Of a DNA stretch of 57,735 nt, positions 8,982-17,667 are shown in pieces. The stretch covers positions 1-57,735 of the forward strand of contig CABSLA010000009.1 of assembly GCA_902478545.1 (NCBI GenBank), given 5' to 3'. Position numbers and translations under genes: made by a program. This DNA comes from an uncultured Collinsella sp. GTDB lineage: Bacteria; Actinomycetota; Coriobacteriia; Coriobacteriales; Coriobacteriaceae. Position 1 is the stretch's first letter, and each line of letters starts with the position of its first letter. The notes under the pieces are model-generated. The model did no database searches, was not told where the DNA came from, and was given only the letters and a program-made list of their open reading frames with translations.

Positions 8982-9015
8982 GAATAGCCGCCCGGTTAGC
9001 GCCAGGCGGCTATTC
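8982..9015 (+). promoter_or_regulatory. Perfect 11-bp hairpin in the glgA leader
   Basis: GAATAGCCGCC (8982-8992) and GGCGGCTATTC (9005-9015) flank a 12-nt loop, 25 bp before the glgA ATG. No T-run follows, so a standard terminator is unlikely. A leader or processing element that sets glgA expression relative to glgCD is possible. TGTAGAAT just upstream could be an extended -10 box. Confidence 0.45.
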
Positions 9016-9039
9016 TCGAATTGCAACATTGGAGACAAT

Positions 9040-11349
9040 ATGGCTGATTCCAGCAAAAAGATGCAGATCGTGTTTGCCTCGGCCGAGTGCGCACCGTTTG
9101 TGAAGACCGGTGGCCTGGGCGACGTGGCGGGCTCGCTGCCTGCGGCGCTCGTGCGCGCGGGCGCCGAGGTCATCGTGATGGTGCCCAAGTACGCCACCAT
9201 CAAGGACGAGTACAAGTCCCAGATGGAGCACTTCTCCGACTTTTATGTGAGCCTGGGCTGGCGCAATGAATACTGCGGGCTCGAGAAGCTCGAGCACGAC
9301 GGCGTCACCTATATGTTCATCGACAACGAGCGCTACTTTGCGCGCGACTATCCGTACGGCTTCTTTGACGACGGCGAGCGTTTTGCGTTCTTCTCCAAGG
9401 CCATCACCGAGAGCCTGCAGCACCTGCCGGCCGGCTTTGAGTGCGACATCCTGCACTGCAACGACTGGCAGACGGCACTGGCGCCCGTGTTTTTGCGCGA
9501 GTTCTACCAGGGCCTGCCGCTGTACGACCGCGTCAAGACCGTGTTCTCGATCCACAACGTGGCGTTCCAGGGTCAGTTTAGCGACACCGTGATGGAGGAC
9601 ATCCTTGGTGTGGCGCATATTCCGGCGGCTGCCTCGCAGCTGCGTTGCGACGCCTGCAGCATCAACTACATGCTGGGCGCGCTGCGCTATGCCGACACCA
9701 TCACTACGGTAAGCCCTACCTATGCCAACGAGATCCAGACGCCCGAGTTTGGCGAGGGCCTGGACGGCGTTCTGCGCGAGCGTTCGTACGCGCTGCAGGG
9801 CATTTTGAATGGCATTGACGTTGCGGGCTTTGACCCGGCGACAGACAAGCGCATTGCCGCCAACTACACCGTAGAGGACCGTTCCGGCAAGGCCGTGTGC
9901 AAGGCCAAGCTGCAGGAAGAGCTGGGGCTCGAGGTTCGCGACGACCGTCCGCTTATGGTGATGGTCACGCGTTTGACGCGCCAGAAGGGCATGGACCTGG
10001 TCATGTACGCGCTCGACCGCATCTTGGCCGGCGGCGTGCAGGTGGCGGTGCTGGGCACCGGCGACCGCGACTACGAGGACGGCCTGCGCTACTTCCAGGA
10101 CAAGTACCCCGGCACCATGGCCGCACGCATCGAATTTGACCCGGCGCTGTCGCAGCGCATGTACGCTGCCGCCGACATGTTCCTGATGCCTTCGAAGTTT
10201 GAGCCCTGCGGCCTGTCGCAGATCATCGCCATGCGCTACGGCACGCTGCCCATCGTACGCGAGACCGGTGGCTTGAAGGACACCGTGCAGCCGTACAACG
10301 AGTTTACCGGCGAGGGCACGGGCTTCTCGTTTAGCAACTTTAACGGCGACGAGATGGGCGATGCGGTATTCCGCGCGGCGCGTCTGTTCTGGGATAACCG
10401 CGACGCCTGGAACCAGCTGGTCACGCAGGCCATGAGCCAGGACTTTAGCTGGACGCGTTCGGCCGATAAGTATCTTGATCTGTACTTCTTTATGCATCCG
10501 GAGATCGAGAGGCCGGCGACTGTGGTTGAGGAGGCTGCGCCTGCCGAAACGCCCGTTGCTGTTGAGGAGTCCAAAGCCGAGGAGAAGCCGGCTGAGGCTG
10601 AGGTAAAGGCAGAGGCTGCTCCCGAACCCGAGGCCAAGCCGGCTGCGAAGCCTGCCGCCAAGAAGACCACGACTCGTAAGTCGACAGCCAAGAAGGCTAC
10701 GACGACCAAGGCTGCTGCGACCAAGACCGCTGCCAAGGCTACGACCACGCGCAAGCGCACGACCGCTGCCGCTAAGAAAGCCGCCGTGGCCGAGGTCGCT
10801 CCCGAGGTAAAGGCCGAGGCCACGGCTGAGGCTCCTGCAACCGAGGCCAAGCCGGCCGCCAAGGCTCCGGCTAAGACCGCAGCCAAGAAGACGACTGCCG
10901 CTAAGACCACCGCTGTCAAGAAGACCACGGCTTCGAAGACAACGACCACCAAGGCCGCTGCAACGAAGGCAGCCCCCAAGGCCGCAGCAAAGCCTGCTGC
11001 CAAGGTCGAGGAGACGACCACCGAGCCCAAGGCCGAAACTCCTGTTGAGGCCAAGCCTGCCACCAAGACCACCACGCGCAAGCGCACCACGGCAGCCGCC
11101 AAGAAGACCACGACCAAGGCTGCTGCCCCCAAGGCGGAGGCTGAGGTCGAGGACAAGCCCGCGGTAAAGGCCGAGCCGGCACCGAAGGCTGCCGAGGTCA
11201 AGGCCGCCCCGAAGGCTGAGGCCAAGGTTGAGGCAAAGACCGAGCCCGCCAAGGAGGCCCCGGTCTCCCCCACCGCTCCGGCCGAGGAGAAGGCACCGTC
11301 CAAGAAGACCTCCGTCCGCAAGGCAACGGCCACCCGCAAGCGCCGCTAA
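9040..11349 (+). CDS. glgA: Glycogen synthase (ADP-glucose) with about 275-residue histone-H1-like tail
   Basis: GT5 enzyme that extends alpha-1,4-glucan from ADP-glucose. The first 490 residues are a complete GlgA: KTGGLGDVAGSLP at the N-terminus (ADP-glucose binding) and SKFEPCGLSQIIAMRYG in the C-terminal Rossmann domain. From about residue 495 to 769 the protein changes to low-complexity sequence dominated by Lys, Ala, Thr, Glu and Pro. It holds AKKTT/TKAAA repeats and two near-identical TTTRKRTTAAAKK blocks (DNA at about 10741-10779 and 11071-11109), and it ends in RKATATRKRR. Normal GlgA has about 480 residues. The start ATG has GGAG upstream. A strong terminator follows. Confidence 0.95.
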   Translation: MADSSKKMQIVFASAECAPFVKTGGLGDVAGSLPAALVRAGAEVIVMVPKYATIKDEYKSQMEHFSDFYVSLGWRNEYCGLEKLEHDGVTYMFIDNERYFARDYPYGFFDDGERFAFFSKAITESLQHLPAGFECDILHCNDWQTALAPVFLREFYQGLPLYDRVKTVFSIHNVAFQGQFSDTVMEDILGVAHIPAAASQLRCDACSINYMLGALRYADTITTVSPTYANEIQTPEFGEGLDGVLRERSYALQGILNGIDVAGFDPATDKRIAANYTVEDRSGKAVCKAKLQEELGLEVRDDRPLMVMVTRLTRQKGMDLVMYALDRILAGGVQVAVLGTGDRDYEDGLRYFQDKYPGTMAARIEFDPALSQRMYAAADMFLMPSKFEPCGLSQIIAMRYGTLPIVRETGGLKDTVQPYNEFTGEGTGFSFSNFNGDEMGDAVFRAARLFWDNRDAWNQLVTQAMSQDFSWTRSADKYLDLYFFMHPEIERPATVVEEAAPAETPVAVEESKAEEKPAEAEVKAEAAPEPEAKPAAKPAAKKTTTRKSTAKKATTTKAAATKTAAKATTTRKRTTAAAKKAAVAEVAPEVKAEATAEAPATEAKPAAKAPAKTAAKKTTAAKTTAVKKTTASKTTTTKAAATKAAPKAAAKPAAKVEETTTEPKAETPVEAKPATKTTTRKRTTAAAKKTTTKAAAPKAEAEVEDKPAVKAEPAPKAAEVKAAPKAEAKVEAKTEPAKEAPVSPTAPAEEKAPSKKTSVRKATATRKRR

Positions 11350-11382
11350 TTCGGGCGATCCAAAACCCAAACCTCACCATGC

Positions 11383-11418
11383 AAGGGGGCGTCGTTTAAC
11401 GCGACGCCCCCTTCTTCT
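11383..11418 (+). terminator. Rho-independent terminator after glgA
   Basis: A 12-bp perfect stem (AAGGGGGCGTCG, 11383-11394; CGACGCCCCCTT, 11402-11413) with a 7-nt loop is followed by CTTCTAT. It ends the glgB-to-glgA block. Confidence 0.85.
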
Positions 11419-11426
11419 ATAGATGC

Positions 11427-11443
11427 GGTAAAACGATTTTCTA
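11427..11443. promoter_or_regulatory. GGTAAAAC operator-like site
   Basis: GGTAAAACGATTTTCTA has the same perfect half-site as the repeats upstream of glgB, and a degenerate second half. It lies 50 bp upstream of a predicted promoter for the GH13-GH77 gene. A further inverted repeat, CCGTTC/GAACGG, sits at about 11450-11470. Confidence 0.35.
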
Positions 11444-11476
11444 GGACAACCGTTCGCCGATAGTGAACGGCTGTGG

Positions 11477-11505
11477 TTTAGACAACTAAAGTACAACGAT
11501 ATACT
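11477..11505 (+). promoter_or_regulatory. Predicted sigma70-type promoter for the GH13-GH77 gene
   Basis: TTTAGA (11477-11482), a 17-bp spacer, then TATACT (11500-11505). It is 62 bp before the start codon. Confidence 0.5.
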
Positions 11506-11566
11506 TAAGAACTGTGCGTTAAGCCCATGACCCGTTGGCCATGATTGTATAGAACTGGACCGTACT

Positions 11567-14500
11567 ATGAGATTGATTCACAACAGCCGCCTGCCGCAGT
11601 TTCGCAACCCCTTTGGCGCTGTGACCACTGGAACTTCCGTTTCGCTCTCGGTGATTTTGGAGGATGCCGACCCCAACCAGGCAACGCTTACCCTGCGCAC
11701 CTGGGTTGATGGCGTCGGCGAGAGGCTGATCCCAATGGAGCACGAAGGCGATGGTATTTTTACCGGCGAGCTCAAGTGCGCCGAGCCCTGCCTTATCTGG
11801 TACAGCTTTATATGCAATATCGAGGGCCAGCCCGAGGTCCGCTTGGGCGCACCGCAAGGCCGCACCGGCGGCGAGGGCGTAACCTACGATTACGTCGAGG
11901 TGCCGTCCTTCCAGCTCACCGTTTACAAACACCGCGAAGTTCGTCCCGAGTGGTACGAGCGCGGCATGGTTTACCAGATCTTCCCCGACCGCTACGCCCG
12001 CGATGAGCACTGGCGCGAGCGCACGCTGGCCGAGCTCGAAAAGCCGCGCAAGGGCATTCAGCGCCGCATGGTCGAGGACTGGAACGAGCCGCCCGTGTAC
12101 GAGCGCGCCGAGGACGGCTCCATCAAGACATGGGACTTCTACGGCGGCTCGCTCAAGGGCATCCAGGAAGACCTGCCCCGCATCGCCGAGCTGGGCTTTA
12201 CGGCCATCTACCTCAACCCCATCTTTGAGGCCGCGAGCAACCATCGCTACGACACGGCCGACTACACCAAGATCGACCCGATCCTGGGCACCGAGCAGGA
12301 CTTTACCGAGCTGTGTCAGGCAGCCGAGAAGCTGGGCATTTCCATTATTCTGGACGGGGTCTTTAACCACACGGGCGACGACTCGATTTATTTCAACCGC
12401 TACGGCAACTACCCCGGCGTGGGCGCCTGGCAGAGCGAGGATTCCCCGTGGCGCGATGCGTTTACCTTCCACGAGGACGGCTCGTACGATTGCTGGTGGG
12501 GCGTGGGCAACATGCCCGCCATCAACGAGAAATCCGAGCTGGTGCGCGAGAAGCTCCTGGGCAAGGACGGCGTCATCCGCAAATGGCTGCGCGCCGGTGC
12601 CCATGGCTGGCGTCTGGACGTGGCCGACGAGCTCTCCGACGACTTCCTGGCCGAGATTAAGAAGGCCGTTCTTGCCGAAAAGCCTGACGCACTGTTGCTC
12701 GGCGAGGTCTGGGAAGACGCCTCCAACAAGATTAGCTACGGCCATTTGCGCCGCTACCTGCAGGGATCCGAGCTGGACTCTGCTATGGATTACCCCTTCC
12801 GCGATATGGTCATCGGCTTTTTGATGGGCTACAAGAACGCCTATCAGGCGGCCGAGGACATCGAGACCCTGCGCGAGAACTATCCGCGCGAGGCCCTGTC
12901 TTGCGCGCTCAATCTGCTGTCGAGCCACGACCGTCCGCGCATCATCTCGGTGCTCGGCGGCGGCCCCGACGAGTCGCAGCTGCCCGAGTGCGAGCGCAGC
13001 AAATGGCGCTTGGACGAAGGCGCGATGGGTCTGGCCAAGAGCCGTTTTTGGCTCGCCACGCTTATGCAGATGACCTTCCCCGGCGTGCCTTCGATTTACT
13101 ACGGCGACGAGTACGGCTTGGAGGGTCTTACCGACCCGGGCAACCGTCGCACCCTGCCGACCAAGGAAGACCTGCACGACTTCGACACGCTCGCGATCGT
13201 CAAGAACGCCTCTGCCGTGCGCCGCGCGTTGCCGTTTATGATTGACGGTGAGATCAAGGCCTTCGCGCTCAACGACGAGGTGCTGGCCTACAACCGCACG
13301 GGCAAAGACGGCGAATCCGCGACCGTCATCATTAACCGCAGCCTGCGCAATTCACACCGCGTGACGATCCCGGCGCTCGGTGAATGCGCGAGCGATGTTA
13401 TTAGCGGTCACGAGTGCGAGATTCACAACGGCACGGTCACGCTCGACCTGTATCCGCTGGGTTCGTCGATCATCTACCACCACGCCGAGCAGCGCCTGCA
13501 GGAGCCGCTCGATCACGGTGCGGGCGTCGTGTGCCACATCACTTCGGTGCCAACCGACGACGGCAAGCCCGGCACGATCGGTGCGCCCACGCGTCGCTTT
13601 ATCGATCATCTGGCCGCTATGGGCATGCGCTATTGGCAGGTCCTGCCCGTTAACCCGACGGACTTCTTCCGCTCCCCCTACGCTGGCCCTTCGGCCTTTG
13701 CGGGCAATATCGACCTGCTGCCCGAGAGCCACGAGGAGCTGGCCGCCGACTTTGAGACCTGGAAGGCTCGCGGCGGCGAGGATGCCGATCCGCTCTACAC
13801 CGCGTTTAAACATCGCAATGCCGATTGGCTCGAGAAGTACTGCGTCTATATGGCCGTTAAGAAGTACTTTGAGGGCGAGTCGCGCCACGATTGGCCGACC
13901 GATGTCGCGCGCTACAACGAGCATCTGATTGACGACAAGCGTTTCCACGACGAGGCAGAGCTGCAGGCGTACATGCAGTACCGCTTTGACCTGGCCTGGT
14001 GCGAGCTCATGAACTACGCGCACAAGAAGGGTATCGAGGTAATCGGCGACATCCCGATGTACGTTTCGGACGATTCGGCCGATGCGTGGAGCGAGCCCGA
14101 GAACTTCTGGCTGTCCGATACCGGCAAGGCGATTGAGATTTCCGGCGCGCCGCCCGACAATTTTGCGCCCGAGGGCCAGGTGTGGGGCAACCCCACTTTC
14201 CGTTGGGATCACATGAAGGAGAACGGCTACCGCTGGTGGATGGACCGTCTGCGTCGCGCGTTCTCGCTCTACGACCGTGTGCGCCTGGACCACTTCCTGG
14301 GATTTCACAGCTACTTTAGCATTCCCGCAGGTAAGGCCTGCGCCGACGGCCGCTGGCTGGCGGGACCGGGCAAGGATCTGTTCCAGACTGCCTATAACGA
14401 GCTGGGGCCGCTCAACTTTATCGCCGAAGACCTGGGCTATCTGACGCCCGGCGTTCGAGCCATGGCTTCGACCTGCGGCTTCCCCGGCATGGACGTGCTG

Positions 14501-14863
14501 GAGTTTAGCGATTACGACGTCCGCAACGGGATTAACCCCACGCCCGACAAGATTCTGTATACCTCGACGCACGACACGTCGACGCTTGCCGGTTGGTGCA
14601 CGCGCTCCTTTGCGGGCGGCGACGAGCCGAGCGGCAGGGAATTTGCCGGTAAGCTGATGGGCGACGCGCTGGCAAGCGACGCACCGCTTGTGATGATGCC
14701 GTTGCAAGACGTGCTGGGTCTGGGCGACGATGCGCGCATGAACGTACCAGGTGTCGCTACGGGTAACTGGACTTGGCAGGCCGATGAGGCTGATATTGAA
14801 GCCACCGAGGATAAAACTGCACAGCTCCTGCGCAACACCCATAGATTCTGGGGCGAAGCGTGA
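11567..14863 (+). CDS. Fused GH13 maltodextrin hydrolase and GH77 4-alpha-glucanotransferase
   Basis: One 1098-residue protein carries two complete alpha-glucan enzymes. Residues 1 to about 640 are a GH13 neopullulanase/cyclomaltodextrinase-like hydrolase with an N-terminal beta domain; its catalytic residues are Asp351 (GWRLDVADE), Glu380 (LLGEVWED) and Asp455 (SSHDRPR). Residues from about 650 to the end are a MalQ-type disproportionating enzyme; its catalytic residues are Asp908 (RLDHFLGF), Glu954 (IAEDLGY) and Asp1003 (STHDTST). The two would trim and re-equilibrate maltodextrins made during glycogen breakdown, feeding GlgP. Both active sites look intact. No signal peptide is seen, so it acts in the cytosol. 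The gene stands alone with its own promoter after the glgA terminator. Confidence 0.92.
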   Translation: MRLIHNSRLPQFRNPFGAVTTGTSVSLSVILEDADPNQATLTLRTWVDGVGERLIPMEHEGDGIFTGELKCAEPCLIWYSFICNIEGQPEVRLGAPQGRTGGEGVTYDYVEVPSFQLTVYKHREVRPEWYERGMVYQIFPDRYARDEHWRERTLAELEKPRKGIQRRMVEDWNEPPVYERAEDGSIKTWDFYGGSLKGIQEDLPRIAELGFTAIYLNPIFEAASNHRYDTADYTKIDPILGTEQDFTELCQAAEKLGISIILDGVFNHTGDDSIYFNRYGNYPGVGAWQSEDSPWRDAFTFHEDGSYDCWWGVGNMPAINEKSELVREKLLGKDGVIRKWLRAGAHGWRLDVADELSDDFLAEIKKAVLAEKPDALLLGEVWEDASNKISYGHLRRYLQGSELDSAMDYPFRDMVIGFLMGYKNAYQAAEDIETLRENYPREALSCALNLLSSHDRPRIISVLGGGPDESQLPECERSKWRLDEGAMGLAKSRFWLATLMQMTFPGVPSIYYGDEYGLEGLTDPGNRRTLPTKEDLHDFDTLAIVKNASAVRRALPFMIDGEIKAFALNDEVLAYNRTGKDGESATVIINRSLRNSHRVTIPALGECASDVISGHECEIHNGTVTLDLYPLGSSIIYHHAEQRLQEPLDHGAGVVCHITSVPTDDGKPGTIGAPTRRFIDHLAAMGMRYWQVLPVNPTDFFRSPYAGPSAFAGNIDLLPESHEELAADFETWKARGGEDADPLYTAFKHRNADWLEKYCVYMAVKKYFEGESRHDWPTDVARYNEHLIDDKRFHDEAELQAYMQYRFDLAWCELMNYAHKKGIEVIGDIPMYVSDDSADAWSEPENFWLSDTGKAIEISGAPPDNFAPEGQVWGNPTFRWDHMKENGYRWWMDRLRRAFSLYDRVRLDHFLGFHSYFSIPAGKACADGRWLAGPGKDLFQTAYNELGPLNFIAEDLGYLTPGVRAMASTCGFPGMDVLEFSDYDVRNGINPTPDKILYTSTHDTSTLAGWCTRSFAGGDEPSGREFAGKLMGDALASDAPLVMMPLQDVLGLGDDARMNVPGVATGNWTWQADEADIEATEDKTAQLLRNTHRFWGEA

Positions 14864-14907
14864 TAAAACCCCCGATATAGGGTACAGTTACAGCTGTTTG
14901 AATTTAT

Positions 14908-14929
14908 GCGGGCAGAGCGATCTGCCCGC
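14908..14929 (+). terminator. Hairpin between the GH13-GH77 gene and the zinc-ribbon gene
   Basis: A 9-bp perfect stem (GCGGGCAGA/TCTGCCCGC) with a GCGA tetraloop is followed by TTTGT. It could be a weak terminator or a leader hairpin of the small downstream gene. The GTTACAGCTGT motif lies just before it. Confidence 0.45.
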
Positions 14930-14951
14930 TTTGTGCTGAAAAGGAAGTATT

Positions 14952-15188
14952 ATGGCGCGCTACGATTACAAGTGCTCGAGCTGCGGCAACGTGTTTGAGG
15001 TTAAGCATCCCATGTCCGAGACCCCCGAGGTCGTGTGCCCGAGCTGTGGCGCCCCGGCGGCCAAGACGTTCTCGGCCAGCGGCATTAAATTTGAGGGCAG
15101 CGGTTTCTACAACACCGACCAGCGAAGCGGCGGCTCCAGCACCAACGCCACGAGCGGCTGCTGCGCCAATTGCCCGCATAGCCACTAG
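14952..15188 (+). CDS. FmdB-family zinc-ribbon protein
   Basis: Small 78-residue protein of the FmdB/CxxC_CXXC_SSSS regulatory family. The zinc-ribbon cysteines are C8/C11 and C29/C32, and the N-terminal MARYDYKCSSCG is the family signature. The middle has the typical GIKFEGSGFY(N)TD segment. The C-terminus adds a second Cys/His cluster (CCANCPHSH) that may bind another metal. Members are linked to formamidase regulation in other species, but the role here is unknown. AAAGGAAG precedes the ATG, and a strong terminator follows. Confidence 0.85.
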   Translation: MARYDYKCSSCGNVFEVKHPMSETPEVVCPSCGAPAAKTFSASGIKFEGSGFYNTDQRSGGSSTNATSGCCANCPHSH

Positions 15189-15197
15189 AAACCAAGC

Positions 15198-15234
15198 AGC
15201 CCCGCGATCAACGCCGATCGCGGGGCTATTTCTT
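15198..15234 (+). terminator. Rho-independent terminator after the FmdB-family gene
   Basis: A perfect 12-bp stem (AGCCCCGCGATC/GATCGCGGGGCT) with a 6-nt loop is followed by ATTTCTTT. Confidence 0.88.
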
Positions 15235-15276
15235 TGCTCTATGGGTAGCTAATCAAGCTACCCAGGTTTCCTTGTG

Positions 15277-15343
15277 AGTTGCGGTGAAATAAGGACTGTT
15301 TGGTGGGTGGAAGCCGCTATTCAATCCTTATTTCACCGCAACT
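15277..15343. repeat. Palindromic repeat family A, copy 1
   Basis: Perfect 19-bp arms AGTTGCGGTGAAATAAGGA (15277-15295) and its complement (15325-15343) surround a 29-nt loop. It sits between the convergent ends of the FmdB gene and rsmB, 6 bp from the rsmB stop. Related copies are at 31643, 53624 (half) and 55305. Confidence 0.85.
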
Positions 15344-15349
15344 TAGTCG

Positions 15350-16750
15350 CTACTTGCGGACCAGACGGGCGCAGAAGTGGCCGTCGTAGGAGTCGGCGTT
15401 TACCGGCACGCTTTGGAAGAGGCCTCGTTCGTTCTGACGTACGGAAACGAGCTTCTTGGCCTGATCGAACTCGGGCAGCTGCAGGATCTGTACTTCGGAG
15501 AGAGGTGCCAGGCTAAAGTCCGCGCCCTCGGGCGAAGCCAAAAACGCGTCCATCACCTGCGTGTTCTCCTCGTCGAAGACCGAGCACGTCGCATAGATGA
15601 GCTCGCCGCCGGCAGCCACGCGCGCGGCGGCTTCCCTGAGCATCGTCAGCTGCAGTTTGGGCAGCTCAACCGTCACATCCTTTTCAGTCAGGCGCCACGG
15701 GATCTCGGGATGACGACGCATGGTGCCGGTGCCCGAGCAAGGCGCATCGATAAAGACCGTGTCGAATTTAACCGACTCGCCAAGCATGGCATCAAACGAT
15801 GTGAGTACCTCATCAAGCTCGCAGGCATCACCCGAAACCGTACGAACGCCCTGAATACCGGCCTTATGCAGGCGAGCGAGATTCAGATCGCACTTGCGAT
15901 CATGCAGATCGAGCGCCGTATGCTGACGCTCATAGCCCGCACGCTTGGCCTGGCACATCATCACATAGGTCTTGGTTCCGCGACCGGCACCAATCTCAAG
16001 GCAGCTTCCGGGGCGCGTGGCTGCCGTGGCGATGAGCTGGGCGTTGAGATCAGATGCCACCGCGGCAGCACGCTCAAACACACCCGAAGCAACGGTAACC
16101 TGGGCATCAACCGGGGCATGGCAGCCCGGGAAGACAGGCGCCACAAGCTGCGAGATATACGGATCGGGCTTGGTCGCAAAGGCGTTCTCATGCAGGGCCA
16201 GCGGCGCGGGGGCCAGATTGCCGGCAAAGTTAAGCGCACCCTCAGGCGTGTCGAACGAAGCCATAATGCGAGCGCACAGCCACCGCGGTAGACCCATCAG
16301 GCGCGACAGACGGACAAGACGGCGCTCGGATTCATCCACGTCGGACGCCGTGGCAAAGTCCTCAACGTTGTCCGCGACTTTATGCAGCACGGCATTGGCC
16401 AAACCGGCGGCAGACTTAGCTCCGCTGCGCACCAGCTCAACGCCCTGACTCACCGCAACGCGACCAGGCGTATGCAGATAAAGCATCTCGAAGGCCGAGA
16501 TACGAAGTGCCATGCGAACACGCGGCGCAACCTTTTTAGGCTTATCGAGAAACTGATCGAGCAGCTCGTCCAAAATACCCTGCGTAGCGGCCACACCCAG
16601 CGCCAAGCGGGCGGCAAAAGCGGAATCGCGCTGGTCAATAGCTTTGGCCGATGCGCGAGAGGACAGCACGTCACGCGCATACATGCCGCGGCGATCGGCC
16701 TCCATTAGCACATCGAGCGCAAGCTTGCGCGCGGGAGACAGCTTGCTCAT
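15350..16750 (-). CDS. rsmB: 16S rRNA (cytosine967-C5)-methyltransferase
   Basis: Methylates C967 of 16S rRNA using S-adenosylmethionine. The protein has an N-terminal NusB-like helical domain (about residues 1-140) and a Rossmann methyltransferase domain. The domain shows SAM loop LEIGAGRGTKT, catalytic-loop Cys in DAPCSGTG (motif IV) and the second Cys in YATCSVF (motif VI). The start is the ATG at 16750 (MSKLSPAR), which overlaps the fmt stop as ATGA, so translation is coupled. Sixteen upstream in-frame residues inside fmt are not needed. Last gene of the priA-def-fmt-rsmB operon. Confidence 0.95.
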   Translation of the reverse strand: MSKLSPARKLALDVLMEADRRGMYARDVLSSRASAKAIDQRDSAFAARLALGVAATQGILDELLDQFLDKPKKVAPRVRMALRISAFEMLYLHTPGRVAVSQGVELVRSGAKSAAGLANAVLHKVADNVEDFATASDVDESERRLVRLSRLMGLPRWLCARIMASFDTPEGALNFAGNLAPAPLALHENAFATKPDPYISQLVAPVFPGCHAPVDAQVTVASGVFERAAAVASDLNAQLIATAATRPGSCLEIGAGRGTKTYVMMCQAKRAGYERQHTALDLHDRKCDLNLARLHKAGIQGVRTVSGDACELDEVLTSFDAMLGESVKFDTVFIDAPCSGTGTMRRHPEIPWRLTEKDVTVELPKLQLTMLREAAARVAAGGELIYATCSVFDEENTQVMDAFLASPEGADFSLAPLSEVQILQLPEFDQAKKLVSVRQNERGLFQSVPVNADSYDGHFCARLVRK

Positions 16751-17667
16751 GACAAAACACCCCAGATAAGATCGGCACCCTGCAGGCCAGCAGCCCAAGC
16801 AGATGCGGCCATAGCACGTTTACCATCGGGCTTAACCTCGAGCAACTCAACCGAGCCATCGGATAGGCCAAGGTAAACACGTTTGGCCTGAACGAGAACC
16901 TGACCCTCGCCAAGCGACACATCGGCCGGCGCAGCATCGAGCACACGAACCGTCTTGCCGGCAATCACACAACGGGCAGGCGCGGTATCGGACGAAGCAA
17001 GCACATGGCGCACGCAATCGAACGCCGCCATCTGCGGATCCAGACGCATCTCCTGCTTGGAAATCTTGGCAGCATGAGTGACGAGCGACTCATCCTGTTC
17101 AGTCCACACGGCAGTGCCATCGGCAAGAGAAGGAAGCGTATCAGCCAGCAGTTTGCCGCCAAGCTCACCAAGCTCCACGGTCAAAACCTCGGCATGCTTG
17201 CCGGCAACCGACGTAGACGCCTGGGCGCAATAAGCACCAGTATCCACGCCATGCCCAATGCGCATAATAGAAACGCCAGCAACCTCATCGCCAGCAAGAA
17301 TGGCACGCTGAATAGGAGCAGCCCCACGCCAACGAGGTAGCAAGGACGCATGAACATTCACAATACCAAGCGGCGCCATATGCAACACCTCATCGGGCAA
17401 AATGCAGCCATAAGCAGCCACACAGAAAATGTCAGCCTGGGCAGCCTGAAGTGCCTCAACAACCTCAGGCGTCATACGATTAGCTTCAACGACAGGCAAA
17501 CCAAGCTCGAGCGCCTTAGCCTTAACAGGAGACGGCTCAAGCTTCTTACCACGCCCACGAACAGCGTCAGGACGAGTAACAACAAGCGCAATCTCATTCC
17601 CAGCCTCAACAAGCGAAGTCAAAGAAGGCACGGCAAAATCGGGCGTACCCATAAACACAATACGCAT
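16747..17667 (-). CDS. fmt: Methionyl-tRNA formyltransferase
   Basis: Formylates initiator Met-tRNA using 10-formyl-tetrahydrofolate. The 306-residue protein starts MRIVFMGTPDFAVPSL. It carries the folate-site signature HASLLPRWRGAAPIQRAI, with the catalytic Asn/His/Asp set (NVHASL, GVDTG). GGGGAGA precedes the ATG. It lies between def and rsmB, the usual gene order. The coding strand of its 5' half is noticeably T-rich at third positions compared with its neighbours. Confidence 0.95.
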   Translation of the reverse strand: MRIVFMGTPDFAVPSLTSLVEAGNEIALVVTRPDAVRGRGKKLEPSPVKAKALELGLPVVEANRMTPEVVEALQAAQADIFCVAAYGCILPDEVLHMAPLGIVNVHASLLPRWRGAAPIQRAILAGDEVAGVSIMRIGHGVDTGAYCAQASTSVAGKHAEVLTVELGELGGKLLADTLPSLADGTAVWTEQDESLVTHAAKISKQEMRLDPQMAAFDCVRHVLASSDTAPARCVIAGKTVRVLDAAPADVSLGEGQVLVQAKRVYLGLSDGSVELLEVKPDGKRAMAASAWAAGLQGADLIWGVLS

